Shown here in pieces: positions 9,757 to 18,155 of a stretch of DNA of 64,000 nt. Under the pieces are notes generated by a model, which was not told the DNA's origin, made no database searches, and worked only from the letters and a program-made list of their open reading frames with translations. The stretch's first letter is position 1. Each line of letters starts with the position of its first letter. Origin of the DNA: JBGAJN01 sp044224905 (lineage in GTDB: Bacteria; Verrucomicrobiota; Verrucomicrobiia; Limisphaerales; JBGAJN01); assembly GCA_044224905.1 (NCBI GenBank), contig JBGAJN010000001.1, forward strand, positions 1,240,001-1,304,000. The letters are read 5' to 3'. Both the position numbers and the translations under genes were made by a program.

Positions 9757-9792
9757 AGTTTCGCGTGTCACCAGAAAGTGTTTCGCGAAACT
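9757..9792. repeat. Inverted repeat between two minus-strand genes (possible operator or weak terminator)
   Basis: AGTTTCGCG at 9757-9765 is the exact reverse complement of CGCGAAACT at 9784-9792, with an 18 bp spacer. The right arm overlaps a self-complementary TTTCGCGAAA at 9781-9790. No T-run follows on either strand, so a classic rho-independent terminator is unlikely. It sits in the 126 bp gap between the redoxin-fusion stop and the serine hydrolase start. Confidence 0.3.
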
Positions 9793-9822
9793 GCTCACTG
9801 CGAGTCGCGGGATCGGTGCCAT

Positions 9823-11694
9823 TTACTTTCCTGCCGCCTTCGCCCGCGGTTGTTTCGAATCGTGGGCGAGGTTGTCGAAGATGACATGGAGGAGATCTTC
9901 CGTCTTGTCGGCAGTGATGAGGAAGAAGCAGTAGAGCATCTCGTCGAGCGTGCCTTCGCCCCACGTCACGCGTTTGGCTGGCGAACTCGGATTGGCGGGA
10001 TTCGCGGCGCTGTTGTCGAAAGTTGCAGTGACGTCGAGACGCGTGCCCTTGGGCAGCGCGAAAGGACGCTCGTAGTAATACTCGTCCTGCCAGTTATAGT
10101 TCCAGCGCGGCACATCGATGAGCGTCTGCTGCGTGCCGTCGGGCTTGGTCGCGGTGACGGTCATGCTTTTGCCGAGCAGGTGCATATGGGGAACAATGCC
10201 AACCATGATGACATCGCGCGGCAGCGTGTAGCTTGTGCTGCGTTGATAGTTCGCCTCGCCGGCGGGAATGTTCATCTCGTAGTTCGCCATCCAAATACTG
10301 CCGACGAGCTTCGCGCGTTCCTTCAACACTTCGGCGACGGGGCGCTTCACGAAATACACGCCGACCTCGCTTTGATCCGTCTCGACCTTCCCGCTCGGGT
10401 GATAGTGCAATTGCATGACGAGGTCGCTGCCCTTTTTCAAATAGCGGCCCATGGCGTTCGGCAACGCGCGCGGGGAATTGCCCGCACTCCATCCGCCAAG
10501 CGCGCCGCTCGGCAGGAAACCCGCGCCGCCGAAATTCTGATAACCGGGCTCCGGCGTGGCGGCGTCGAGCTTGCGCGCGGCACCTTTGTCATCGAGGAAG
10601 AGCACGCTGTGATGGACGACACGTTTGTTGCCGGGATGAAACTCGATGGCAGCGACGAGCTTGTCCTCCGCGATGTCGATTGGGATGACGAAGTTTTGCA
10701 GGATGTCCGGCCCGTCGGCGCGCACGGTGAAGTGTTCGCGCATTTTCAAAATTAAATCGGGCTTACCGAAGCGCCAACCCTCTGCGAACTGCGGCGCGGG
10801 CGGAAGATCGGTAGCCTTGCCCTCGGGCGCGCCGCTTTCGGACCACGATTTAAACAACGCGAGCTCGCGATCCGTGAGCCAGCGTTCACCCACGAACTTC
10901 GCGTGCCCGGCAGCGGGAATCCACGGCGGCATGACGCGCTCGCTCGTGACGCGCGCGATTTGCTTCGCACGCTTGGCAGTCTGCGCGAAGTTTGTGAGCG
11001 GAAACGGCGCGACCTGTCCGTCGCGATGACAGTTCATGCAGCGCGCGAATACGATGGGCGCGATGTCGCGGTTGAACGTCACGAAAATTTTCGCGTCCTT
11101 CGCGTTCGGCCCGCCTTCGAAGAAACAACCAACCGCTTTGGTTTGCGCGATAGCCGGCGTTTTACCCGCGAGCGTCGCGCGTATGGCCTCGGCGAGATAA
11201 TGTTTTTCCACATTGGAGCGACGGCGGCCGATATCTTCCCACGCGTTGTCCAGCGCACCGCGATACGCGATACGTCCGTCGCCATCGAGCACGAACGCCT
11301 CAGGCGTGTGCGTCGGCTTCAGTGCGTCAGCGAGCAAGCCCGAAGCGTCGAGTAACACGGGAAACTTCGCCTGAAACTCCATAAAATGCTGCGCGGCGTC
11401 CGCGCGCGTCACGTCGCGGTCCGACAATACGCCGAACAACTCCACCCGTTCAGCGGCGAATTGCGCGTGCAGCCGGTTGAGTTCCGGCGTGTAACTGCGT
11501 GCGATCGGGCATTCGGTGCCGAGGAACACGAACACTCGCACGCGCCGTGCGTCGTTCTGCTCCAACGAATGAATGCGTCCATCGAGGCCCAGTAACGGGA
11601 AGGCAATCGGCGGCTGGACCTCGTTCGCGCCCGCGGCGATGGCAAGCCCGCCAGCAAGAATCACGAGGCTCACGCAAAGGGGCTTGAAGTTCAT
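9823..11694 (-). CDS. Exported fusion of redoxin, cytochrome c motif and copper type II monooxygenase-like domain
   Basis: About 623 residues with a Sec signal (1-23). Residues about 28-185 are a peroxiredoxin/thioredoxin-like domain with one candidate catalytic cysteine (C62 in FLGTECPIARSY) and no C-x-x-C. A heme motif C219-M-N-C222-H223 follows. From about 330 comes a double jelly-roll resembling the copper type II ascorbate-dependent (PHM/DBH-type) monooxygenases, with candidate ligands H361-H362 (VVHHSVLF), H430 and H432 (MQLHYHPSG) and H503/H505 (VPHMHLLG). The order redoxin-heme-copper suggests a periplasmic redox enzyme in which heme feeds a mononuclear copper site; the substrate is unknown. 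Upstream of the serine hydrolase on the same strand. Confidence 0.82.
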   Translation of the reverse strand: MNFKPLCVSLVILAGGLAIAAGANEVQPPIAFPLLGLDGRIHSLEQNDARRVRVFVFLGTECPIARSYTPELNRLHAQFAAERVELFGVLSDRDVTRADAAQHFMEFQAKFPVLLDASGLLADALKPTHTPEAFVLDGDGRIAYRGALDNAWEDIGRRRSNVEKHYLAEAIRATLAGKTPAIAQTKAVGCFFEGGPNAKDAKIFVTFNRDIAPIVFARCMNCHRDGQVAPFPLTNFAQTAKRAKQIARVTSERVMPPWIPAAGHAKFVGERWLTDRELALFKSWSESGAPEGKATDLPPAPQFAEGWRFGKPDLILKMREHFTVRADGPDILQNFVIPIDIAEDKLVAAIEFHPGNKRVVHHSVLFLDDKGAARKLDAATPEPGYQNFGGAGFLPSGALGGWSAGNSPRALPNAMGRYLKKGSDLVMQLHYHPSGKVETDQSEVGVYFVKRPVAEVLKERAKLVGSIWMANYEMNIPAGEANYQRSTSYTLPRDVIMVGIVPHMHLLGKSMTVTATKPDGTQQTLIDVPRWNYNWQDEYYYERPFALPKGTRLDVTATFDNSAANPANPSSPAKRVTWGEGTLDEMLYCFFLITADKTEDLLHVIFDNLAHDSKQPRAKAAGK

Positions 11695-11792
11695 ACGAGC
11701 AAGTTATCGCCGGTTATACTCGAACCGACCGACGCTAAACGCAAGTCGCAGGCTGGTTGCAGAACCATGGAGAGTGCGCTCTAATCGGTTCT

Positions 11793-13037
11793 GTGAAGCC
11801 CCTGCTCGTTCTCCTCGCGACGTGCGCTTTCCTCGCGCATGCGGCCATTGCCTCAGCTGCAGCCAGCGCGACCGACGATCCGCTCGCCCAGTGGCGTGGC
11901 CGCGTGACGATCCGTCCTGTGGTAACGGACACCAATCGGCACACGATTCATTCCTACTTCAACACGTGTCCCGAGAGCCCCGACGGGTCGCGAGTGATTT
12001 TCTTTTCATCAACTTCTACAGACGGGCATCGCGGTGAAGTGCGGATGATCGAGCGCGCGACGGGCAAGGAAACCGTGCTCTCGGCCAGCATCAACGCCGA
12101 GGACGCTCACCGCGTCGCGTGCCAGCAATGGGTCTCCAGCGGCAAGCGCATCGTGTTCCACGGCGAGCGTGACAAGGAATGGTTCGTTGGCTGCGTGGAC
12201 CTCGACACGTTGAAAGAACGCGTGCTCGCGCGCGGGCAGCTTGCTGGTTGGGGCCAGCCGAATGCCGACGTGATTCCGCTCTACAGTCCGCATTGGAATC
12301 CCGGCACGCATCGCGACCTCGATTTGATTAACGTCGCCACCGGCGAACGGCAGACGCCCGTGACGGTCGCCGCTTTGAAGCAAGCGTTTCCGGATTGGTT
12401 CGCTAAAACTTTCGGCGAACTGCAGCCGTCCATTTTCTTTCCCATCCTCAGCCCGAATCTCGAACGCGTCTTCTTCAAGATGGCCCTCGCGACCGGTGAC
12501 GACCCGCGCAGCAAATCTGCCAGCGCACGGCAGGGATTGATCTGCTACAGCCTCGCCGACAAAAAGTTTCTCTACATGAATCCGAAGTGGGGCCATCCCT
12601 CGTGGCAGCCGGATTCGCGGCACATCACGGAGATGCACTTCACGATCTTCGACAGCGACACTGGCAAAGCCACGCCGCATCCCGCCATGCCCACCAAGGC
12701 GTCGCGCGCCAAGGCCGCCGCCGACGGCGAAAAGTCCGCGCCCGCCTTTCGCGACGTGAGCGGCGATCATCCGTCGGTGAGTCCCGACGGAAAACTCATC
12801 GTCACCGACACGATCATGACCAGCTTCGACGGCCCGAGGAACGAATGGGGCGTTGTGCTCGCCAACGCTCGCGGGCCGGGCCAGATCGTCCTCCATCATT
12901 TCGACAACTCGCACGGCGCAAAGTCATGGCGCGTCTCACATCCACATCCGGTCTTCAGCGCCGACGGGAAACGTATTTACTTCAACGTCAGCAGCGGCAA
13001 GTGGACCCAGCTTTACGTCGCGGAAGTGGCGAATTGA
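11793..13037 (+). CDS. Exported beta-propeller protein resembling oligogalacturonate lyase (TolB/WD40-like repeats)
   Basis: About 414 residues. From GTG 11793 it begins with a clear signal peptide (VKPLLVLLATCAFLAHAAIASA); an upstream TTG at 11757 would bury it. The mature part is a propeller with repeated SPDG-type blades (ESPDGSRVIFFSS, HPSVSPDGKLIVTD, PVFSADGKRIYFN). The spacing and the His-rich HISH/HPHP elements recall the oligogalacturonate lyase propeller family, which splits unsaturated pectin disaccharides. I cannot confirm the Mn-binding His/Gln set by eye, so a generic binding propeller is also possible. The SGNH-like gene follows after 41 bp on the same strand, suggesting joint expression. 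Confidence 0.6.
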   Translation: MKPLLVLLATCAFLAHAAIASAAASATDDPLAQWRGRVTIRPVVTDTNRHTIHSYFNTCPESPDGSRVIFFSSTSTDGHRGEVRMIERATGKETVLSASINAEDAHRVACQQWVSSGKRIVFHGERDKEWFVGCVDLDTLKERVLARGQLAGWGQPNADVIPLYSPHWNPGTHRDLDLINVATGERQTPVTVAALKQAFPDWFAKTFGELQPSIFFPILSPNLERVFFKMALATGDDPRSKSASARQGLICYSLADKKFLYMNPKWGHPSWQPDSRHITEMHFTIFDSDTGKATPHPAMPTKASRAKAAADGEKSAPAFRDVSGDHPSVSPDGKLIVTDTIMTSFDGPRNEWGVVLANARGPGQIVLHHFDNSHGAKSWRVSHPHPVFSADGKRIYFNVSSGKWTQLYVAEVAN

Positions 13038-13078
13038 GTTGAAACCGCCTACGAGTTGGTGGCGTCACCTTTTTACCC

Positions 13079-14371
13079 ATGAAAACTCGTTTCATCGCCA
13101 CCCTCGCAGTTTGTTGTTCGTTGATCGCGCCCGTGTTGCGCGCCGCCGAGGAGCCGGTTGATTTCAGCAAGGCCCGCGAATACTTCGAGCGGCGCCAGCG
13201 CGGCGAGAAACTGAGCGCTGATGAAGAGGCTTACATCAAGCGCGCGATGGCCGAGCGTCAACGCCAGGCCGAGGGCGGCAATCAGTCTCCCGCACCGGCT
13301 ACCGGCAACGCCAACGCCGCGGCTAAGGGCATTGATTGGGAACGCGCCCAGCAATTGCACCGCAAGGCGCAGAGTGGCGAAAAGCTTACTGCGGAGGAAC
13401 AGGCTTATTACGATCGAGCCAAAGCCGCGCGCGGCGGCGGCGGTGGTTCCGGCGGAGCCAAAGCAGCCGCGCCCGCGCCGTGGACGCAACATCTCACGCC
13501 GCTCACTGAACTCGGGACGGGCAAATACAAAGGCGAGGACGGCGGACTTTACGGTGGCGGGAGGAATGAGCCGCCGAAGCTCCATCTCGAAGCGGCGTTG
13601 AAAGAATCAGCGAAGATTCGCCCGCTCGATGCGGACGGTAGTCCTTCTAAGGAAGGGAAGATCGGCTTGCTCTCTGTCGGCATGTCGAACACAACACAGG
13701 AATACTCACGCTTCAAACAGTTGGCCGATGCCGATTCCGCCAAGGCTCCGAACGTGGTGGTGATCGACGGGGCGCAAGGTGGCCAAACGGCGGCGCGTTG
13801 GGCCGATATGACGTCAGCGTTGTGGCCGAGAGTGGACGAGCGATTGAAGGCAGCCGGACTTAGCGCAAAGCAAATTCAGGTCGCGTGGATGAAGCAGGCC
13901 GAGGCGGGGCCCGCGCAATACGGCGATTTTCCGAAACACGCGAAGCAGTTGCAGGGAAATCTTATCAAGAGCCTTGCGAACCTGAAGGCAAGATTCCCCA
14001 ACCTGCGCATCGTTTACCTCTCGAGCCGCATTTACGCGGGCTACGCGACAACAGGACTGAACCCGGAACCGTACGCCTACGAGGAAGCATTCTCGATGCG
14101 CTGGCTCATCCAGGATCAGATTGCGGGAAAGCCTGAGCTGAACTATGACTCGGCCAAAGGCCAAGTGCAGTCGCCGCTGTTGCTTTGGGGGCCGTATCTG
14201 TGGGCGGACGGCGAGACCCCGCGGAAAGCCGATGGCTTAGTCTACAAGCGCGAGGATCTTGGCGGTGACGGGACGCATCCGAGTGATTTGGGTCGGCAAA
14301 AAGTCGCTGAGCAATTGTTGAAGTTCTTCACCAACGACTCGACGGCGAAGAAGTGGTTCACCGGAAAATAG
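13079..14371 (+). CDS. Exported SGNH-hydrolase-like protein with two N-terminal GEKL(T/S) helical repeats
   Basis: About 430 residues with a Sec signal (1-22). Residues about 25-60 and 85-120 are two copies of a charged helical unit (RGEKLSADEEAYIKRA and SGEKLTAEEQAYYDRAKA), followed by a Gly/Ala-rich linker. The C-terminal two thirds resemble an SGNH/GDSL-type esterase fold: a first block LLSVGMSN near 201, a Gly-rich GAQGGQTAARW block, and a final DGTHPSDLGRQKVAEQL block holding a D-x-x-H pair near 397. The usual nucleophile in GDS is here G-M-S, so activity is plausible but unproven. Such enzymes often deacetylate polysaccharides. It converges on the exporter operon. Confidence 0.6.
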   Translation: MKTRFIATLAVCCSLIAPVLRAAEEPVDFSKAREYFERRQRGEKLSADEEAYIKRAMAERQRQAEGGNQSPAPATGNANAAAKGIDWERAQQLHRKAQSGEKLTAEEQAYYDRAKAARGGGGGSGGAKAAAPAPWTQHLTPLTELGTGKYKGEDGGLYGGGRNEPPKLHLEAALKESAKIRPLDADGSPSKEGKIGLLSVGMSNTTQEYSRFKQLADADSAKAPNVVVIDGAQGGQTAARWADMTSALWPRVDERLKAAGLSAKQIQVAWMKQAEAGPAQYGDFPKHAKQLQGNLIKSLANLKARFPNLRIVYLSSRIYAGYATTGLNPEPYAYEEAFSMRWLIQDQIAGKPELNYDSAKGQVQSPLLLWGPYLWADGETPRKADGLVYKREDLGGDGTHPSDLGRQKVAEQLLKFFTNDSTAKKWFTGK

Positions 14372-14404
14372 GGCCGGGTAATCGAGGCTGGTTTCGGTAG
14401 GAAA

Positions 14405-15700
14405 CTACTCGTGGCGCAGCGCTTCAATGGGGTCGAGGCTCGCGGCGCGGTTGGCAGGGTAGAGGCCAAAGATAACGCCGATCAGGCCGGAGATGCCGAA
14501 GGAAAGCACCAATGACGAGATCGTGATGATGGTCTTCATTTCCGCCCACCATTCGACGAGAAACGGTACGATGACGCCGATGATCACGCCGATGACGCCG
14601 CCGCCCACCGAGAGCACGACTGTTTCAACGAGGAATTGCGTGATGATGTCGCGCTTCTTGGCTCCAAGCGCGCGACGGATGCCGATCTCCCGGGTGCGCT
14701 CGGTAACGGTCGCCAGCATAATGTTCATGATGCCGATGCCGCCGACGATGAGGGAAATCGCCGCGATGGATCCGAGGACGATATTGAAGATGCGCTTGGT
14801 TTGCTCGGCCTGCCGGAGCAACTGAAGCGGGACGATCATTTCGAAATCCTTCTTGTCGTGGAAGCGATTGAGCAAGGTCTCGATTTGGGGAACGGCGCCT
14901 TCCACCGAGTCCGTGTCTTCCATCTGCACGGTGATCTGGTGAAGTTGAATCTTTTCCGCGGAGAAGCTGCCGGTGGAGCGCTTCATGATCGTCTCGCCGA
15001 AGCGTGCGCGGGCCGTGGAGAGCGGGATATAGATATTGTTGTCCAGCGCCTGCCCTTCGTTGGCGCCGCCACCTGCCTGCGGACGTTTTTGTTCAGTGGA
15101 TGTTTCCTGAACGATTCCAACGACCCGGTAGTAATCCGCTTCGACACGCACGGATTCTCCCAATGGTTCCTGATAGGGGAAGAGGCGATCAGCGAATCCC
15201 GCCGTGAGCACGCAGACATTCTTTTGGTGCAACTCATCCGTATCGGTCAGGAAGCGGCCGTTGACGAGGCGCAGTCCGGACATGGTCGCATAAAGGGGAT
15301 GGGTGCCAATGATCTGTCCTTGAATGCTGATGCGATTGAAGCGCACGTTTTCGCGGACGATGCGCATCGGCAACACCCGCATGACGCCGGGTAAAGTGGT
15401 TTTGAGGCGGCCCGCATCGGCATAGGTGAGGCCGTATTCGATGATGTAACTGCGCGCAGAACTGCCGCTTTTGTTGCCTTCGGGCGGTTTGACGCTGCGG
15501 ATGATGATATTGCTGCTGCCCAGCCGCTTGATCGCTTCCTGCGCCTCGTATGAAGCGCCTTCACCGATCGCCAACATCGCGATGACGGAGCACACGCCGA
15601 AGATGATCCCCAACATGGTGAGGATGGAACGCATCTTGTGGAGCATCAGACTCTTGATGCCCAGTTGAATGGTCCGGAGATGGCGCGCGGGAATGAGCAT
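14405..15700 (-). CDS. MacB-like ABC transporter permease
   Basis: About 431 residues with the MacB/FtsX layout: an N-terminal helix (about 20-45, KMRSILTMLGIIFGVCSVIAML), a large periplasmic MacB-PCD domain (about 50-290), and three C-terminal helices with the conserved GGIGIMNIMLATVTERTREIGIRRALGA block. This is the inner-membrane subunit of a mechanotransmitting efflux pump. It starts 2 bp past the stop of the ATPase gene and is the last of four leftward genes. The ATPase domain is a separate protein here, unlike E. coli MacB where the two are fused. Confidence 0.9.
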   Translation of the reverse strand: MLIPARHLRTIQLGIKSLMLHKMRSILTMLGIIFGVCSVIAMLAIGEGASYEAQEAIKRLGSSNIIIRSVKPPEGNKSGSSARSYIIEYGLTYADAGRLKTTLPGVMRVLPMRIVRENVRFNRISIQGQIIGTHPLYATMSGLRLVNGRFLTDTDELHQKNVCVLTAGFADRLFPYQEPLGESVRVEADYYRVVGIVQETSTEQKRPQAGGGANEGQALDNNIYIPLSTARARFGETIMKRSTGSFSAEKIQLHQITVQMEDTDSVEGAVPQIETLLNRFHDKKDFEMIVPLQLLRQAEQTKRIFNIVLGSIAAISLIVGGIGIMNIMLATVTERTREIGIRRALGAKKRDIITQFLVETVVLSVGGGVIGVIIGVIVPFLVEWWAEMKTIITISSLVLSFGISGLIGVIFGLYPANRAASLDPIEALRHE

Positions 15701-15702
15701 GG

Positions 15703-16425
15703 TCAGGCAGTCACGGGCGTCACCGGACGAAAGGGGCGATTGATGACTTCGCGATCGATCAAACCATCCTTCATGTGGATCACTCGCTGGGCGCGTTCCG
15801 CAACCTCGCCGCCGTGGGTAACGAGGACGATGGTCTTGCCTTCGCCGTTCAGCTTGTCAAAGAGATCGAGCACTTCGGCGCCGGTTTTGGAATCGAGGTT
15901 GCCGGTCGGTTCGTCCGCCAAAATCATCAGAGGCTCATTGACCAGCGAACGGGCGATGGCGACGCGCTGTTGCTGACCGCCAGAAAGTTGCTTGGGACGG
16001 TGATCCAGGCGGTCGCCCAAGCCCACGAGTTCGGCGAACTTCTTGCAATGCTGGTAGGTCTGCGCCAGATCGCGGCCCTGATAGAAGAGGGGGACGTGGA
16101 TGTTCTCGATGACCGTGAGTTGATGAATGAGGTTGTAGCTTTGAAAGACGAACCCGAGGCGTTTGCCGCGCACGGCGGAGATCGCGTTGTCGTCGAGCTT
16201 GGAAACGTCTTCGCCGCCGAGGAAGTAGTGGCCTTTGGTGGGACGATCAAGGCAACCCAGCACGTTGAGCATGGTCGACTTGCCGGAGCCGGACGGTCCC
16301 ATGATGGCGACGTAAGACCCTTCCTGCACTTCGAGGTTCACCCCTCGCAAAGCATGGACGTCGACTTCGCCAAGATGGTAGGTCTTTTCGATCCCCACCA
16401 GCCGGATGATGGCTTGCTGGCTCAT
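15703..16425 (-). CDS. ABC transporter ATP-binding protein of the MacB/LolD type
   Basis: About 240 residues. Walker A is GPSGSGKST, the Q-loop is VFQSYNLIHQLTV, the ABC signature is LSGGQQQRVAIAR, Walker B is MILADEPTGNLD and the H-loop is VLVTHG. The Leu-rich AEPTGNLDS neighbourhood is typical of the MacB/LolD group that drives efflux or lipoprotein release from the inner membrane. The gene sits between the adaptor (6 bp upstream) and the permease, with its stop nearly touching the permease start, which fixes its partner as the neighbouring MacB-like permease. Confidence 0.93.
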   Translation of the reverse strand: MSQQAIIRLVGIEKTYHLGEVDVHALRGVNLEVQEGSYVAIMGPSGSGKSTMLNVLGCLDRPTKGHYFLGGEDVSKLDDNAISAVRGKRLGFVFQSYNLIHQLTVIENIHVPLFYQGRDLAQTYQHCKKFAELVGLGDRLDHRPKQLSGGQQQRVAIARSLVNEPLMILADEPTGNLDSKTGAEVLDLFDKLNGEGKTIVLVTHGGEVAERAQRVIHMKDGLIDREVINRPFRPVTPVTA

Positions 16426-16430
16426 GAAGG

Positions 16431-18155
16431 CTACTTGCCAGTGTTCAAGGAATTGCCCGGCTTCGGAGTCTTATCGGGTTTGGGTGTTTTGGGCTTGGGC
16501 GGCGGCTTGGATTCGGAAGAGCTGCGGCTCGTTCCGCGACCGGAAATGGAGCCCTTGGCCGGCGCGTTGGTCTTCTTGAGGAGGCTCTTGGCTTCCTCGA
16601 TTTCCTTGGAGGAAACCATCGACCCCACCAAGTCCTGGCTGTCATTGCTGGTGTTGGGAGCGGCCAGCAGGATTTGCTGGCCCTCTTTAAGCCCGCTGCG
16701 GATTTCAATGAAGCGATCGTTGTTGTAGCCAACTTCCACCGGCACGGCGGGCGAACCGTCAGCAAGGTAAATCACTTGCTTGCCCTTGAGCGTGGCGACG
16801 GCTTGGATCGGAACGGAAATCACGTTGTTCAGATTGGTGATCACGATCTCCGCGTGGGCGGAAACGCCGGGCTTCAGATCCGGGATTTGTTCCTCAATGA
16901 CGACCTCGGTAGAATAAACTTTGAGGTTGGGATTGTAGTAACGGCTCACCGTGTCCGGTAACGGAGCCACGCGGCGAACGCTGCCGACGAACCGGCGTTC
17001 GGGAATGGAATCGATCGTCACGTAGGCGAGCAAACCCGGTTTGATCTGGTTGACGAAGGTCTCGTGCACTTTTACGTCCACCAGCATTGAGCTGATGTCG
17101 GGCAGTTTGATGATCTCCTGGCGGAGGCGGACGTTGGAGCCTTCTTCGATCGGTGTTCCCGCCGCACTGCTGGTGGCGGCGTAGACCACCAAGCCATCCT
17201 GCGGCGCGTAAATCTTCGTCAACGCCAGCTGGTCGCGCAGTTCCTTCAAGCGTTGGGTCTGCAATTCCAGCGAGCGACGGCGCGCTTCGAGATCCGCTTC
17301 CGCCTGTGCCAGCTGGGAGGCCGCGCGTTGCTTCATGCGTTCCAAGTCACCCTTGGCCTGTTCGACATTGGATTCGAGCAAGGCGCGGCGCTTGGGATAG
17401 TCATACTTCGTCAGCAACCGCAGGTCTTCCTGGGACAGCTCGATTTTTACGTTAATGCGTTGCACCGCCAACTGGTCAGCCTGCAAGTCGCTCTTGGACG
17501 CGTAGTTTTTCTTGTTCAGTTCGACGGTCCAGTTGTAGCGATCTTGGGCGCGTTGGAGTTCTTCGCGTGCAAGGGTGATGTCAGCATCGATTTTCTTTTT
17601 CGCCTGGGGGAAATCGCCCTCGACGTATTTTTCCAGATCCGACTCGGCGAACCGAACTTTCAGTTCTGCCTCCTTGATGTTGCTTTCGATCAGGCTCTTT
17701 TGAATGCTGAGGTTTTGCTCCGCTTGGACGAAGGTGAACTTGTAGTTTTCCGAGGCCAGTTCCTGCTGGTTCAACTTGTCCTGCAGGTCGGAGGAATCCA
17801 GTTCTATCAGCAGGTCGCCCTTTTTCACCGTAGTGCCTTCGGGAATGATCGTGATGATGCGCGCGGTGCCCTCGAGTTCGTTGCGGACGACCACCTCGTT
17901 CACAGCGCGCAAAGAGCCGCCTTCGATAATCGAGACCAAAAATTCACCGCGCTTGACAGTGTGAAACGAGACTTGCGACTGCTGGGAGCGGCTGCAACTC
18001 CGCCACGTCACCACCACGAGCAACAGCAGTATTCCGATGGCGATTGCCGAGAAGAGCCGCGGGTTCTTCTGAAAGAAGTCGCGCATCTTCGGCGGGAGCA
18101 ACTCGCCCGTGATCATTTTCTTCCAATAAACAGGGATGGCTTGCGCGGTCGTCAT
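16431..18155 (-). CDS. HlyD/MacA-family periplasmic adaptor subunit of a tripartite exporter
   Basis: About 574 residues. One N-terminal membrane helix (about 35-52, FSAIAIGILLLLVVVTW) anchors a periplasmic protein with a lipoyl-like part, a long coiled-coil hairpin (about 140-325, rich in Glu, Leu, Gln and Lys) and beta-barrel domains. The tail (about 520-574) is a Ser/Pro/Lys-rich low-complexity extension not usual in MacA. It overlaps the upstream TolC-like gene by 4 bp (ATGA), a translational coupling signature. It should bridge the MacB-like permease and the TolC-like channel. Confidence 0.9.
   Translation of the reverse strand: MTTAQAIPVYWKKMITGELLPPKMRDFFQKNPRLFSAIAIGILLLLVVVTWRSCSRSQQSQVSFHTVKRGEFLVSIIEGGSLRAVNEVVVRNELEGTARIITIIPEGTTVKKGDLLIELDSSDLQDKLNQQELASENYKFTFVQAEQNLSIQKSLIESNIKEAELKVRFAESDLEKYVEGDFPQAKKKIDADITLAREELQRAQDRYNWTVELNKKNYASKSDLQADQLAVQRINVKIELSQEDLRLLTKYDYPKRRALLESNVEQAKGDLERMKQRAASQLAQAEADLEARRRSLELQTQRLKELRDQLALTKIYAPQDGLVVYAATSSAAGTPIEEGSNVRLRQEIIKLPDISSMLVDVKVHETFVNQIKPGLLAYVTIDSIPERRFVGSVRRVAPLPDTVSRYYNPNLKVYSTEVVIEEQIPDLKPGVSAHAEIVITNLNNVISVPIQAVATLKGKQVIYLADGSPAVPVEVGYNNDRFIEIRSGLKEGQQILLAAPNTSNDSQDLVGSMVSSKEIEEAKSLLKKTNAPAKGSISGRGTSRSSSESKPPPKPKTPKPDKTPKPGNSLNTGK

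Noticed and set aside
13432..13465. GGC-rich microsatellite
   Set aside because: It encodes a Gly-rich linker in the SGNH-like protein and has ordinary in-frame composition, so it needs no special explanation.
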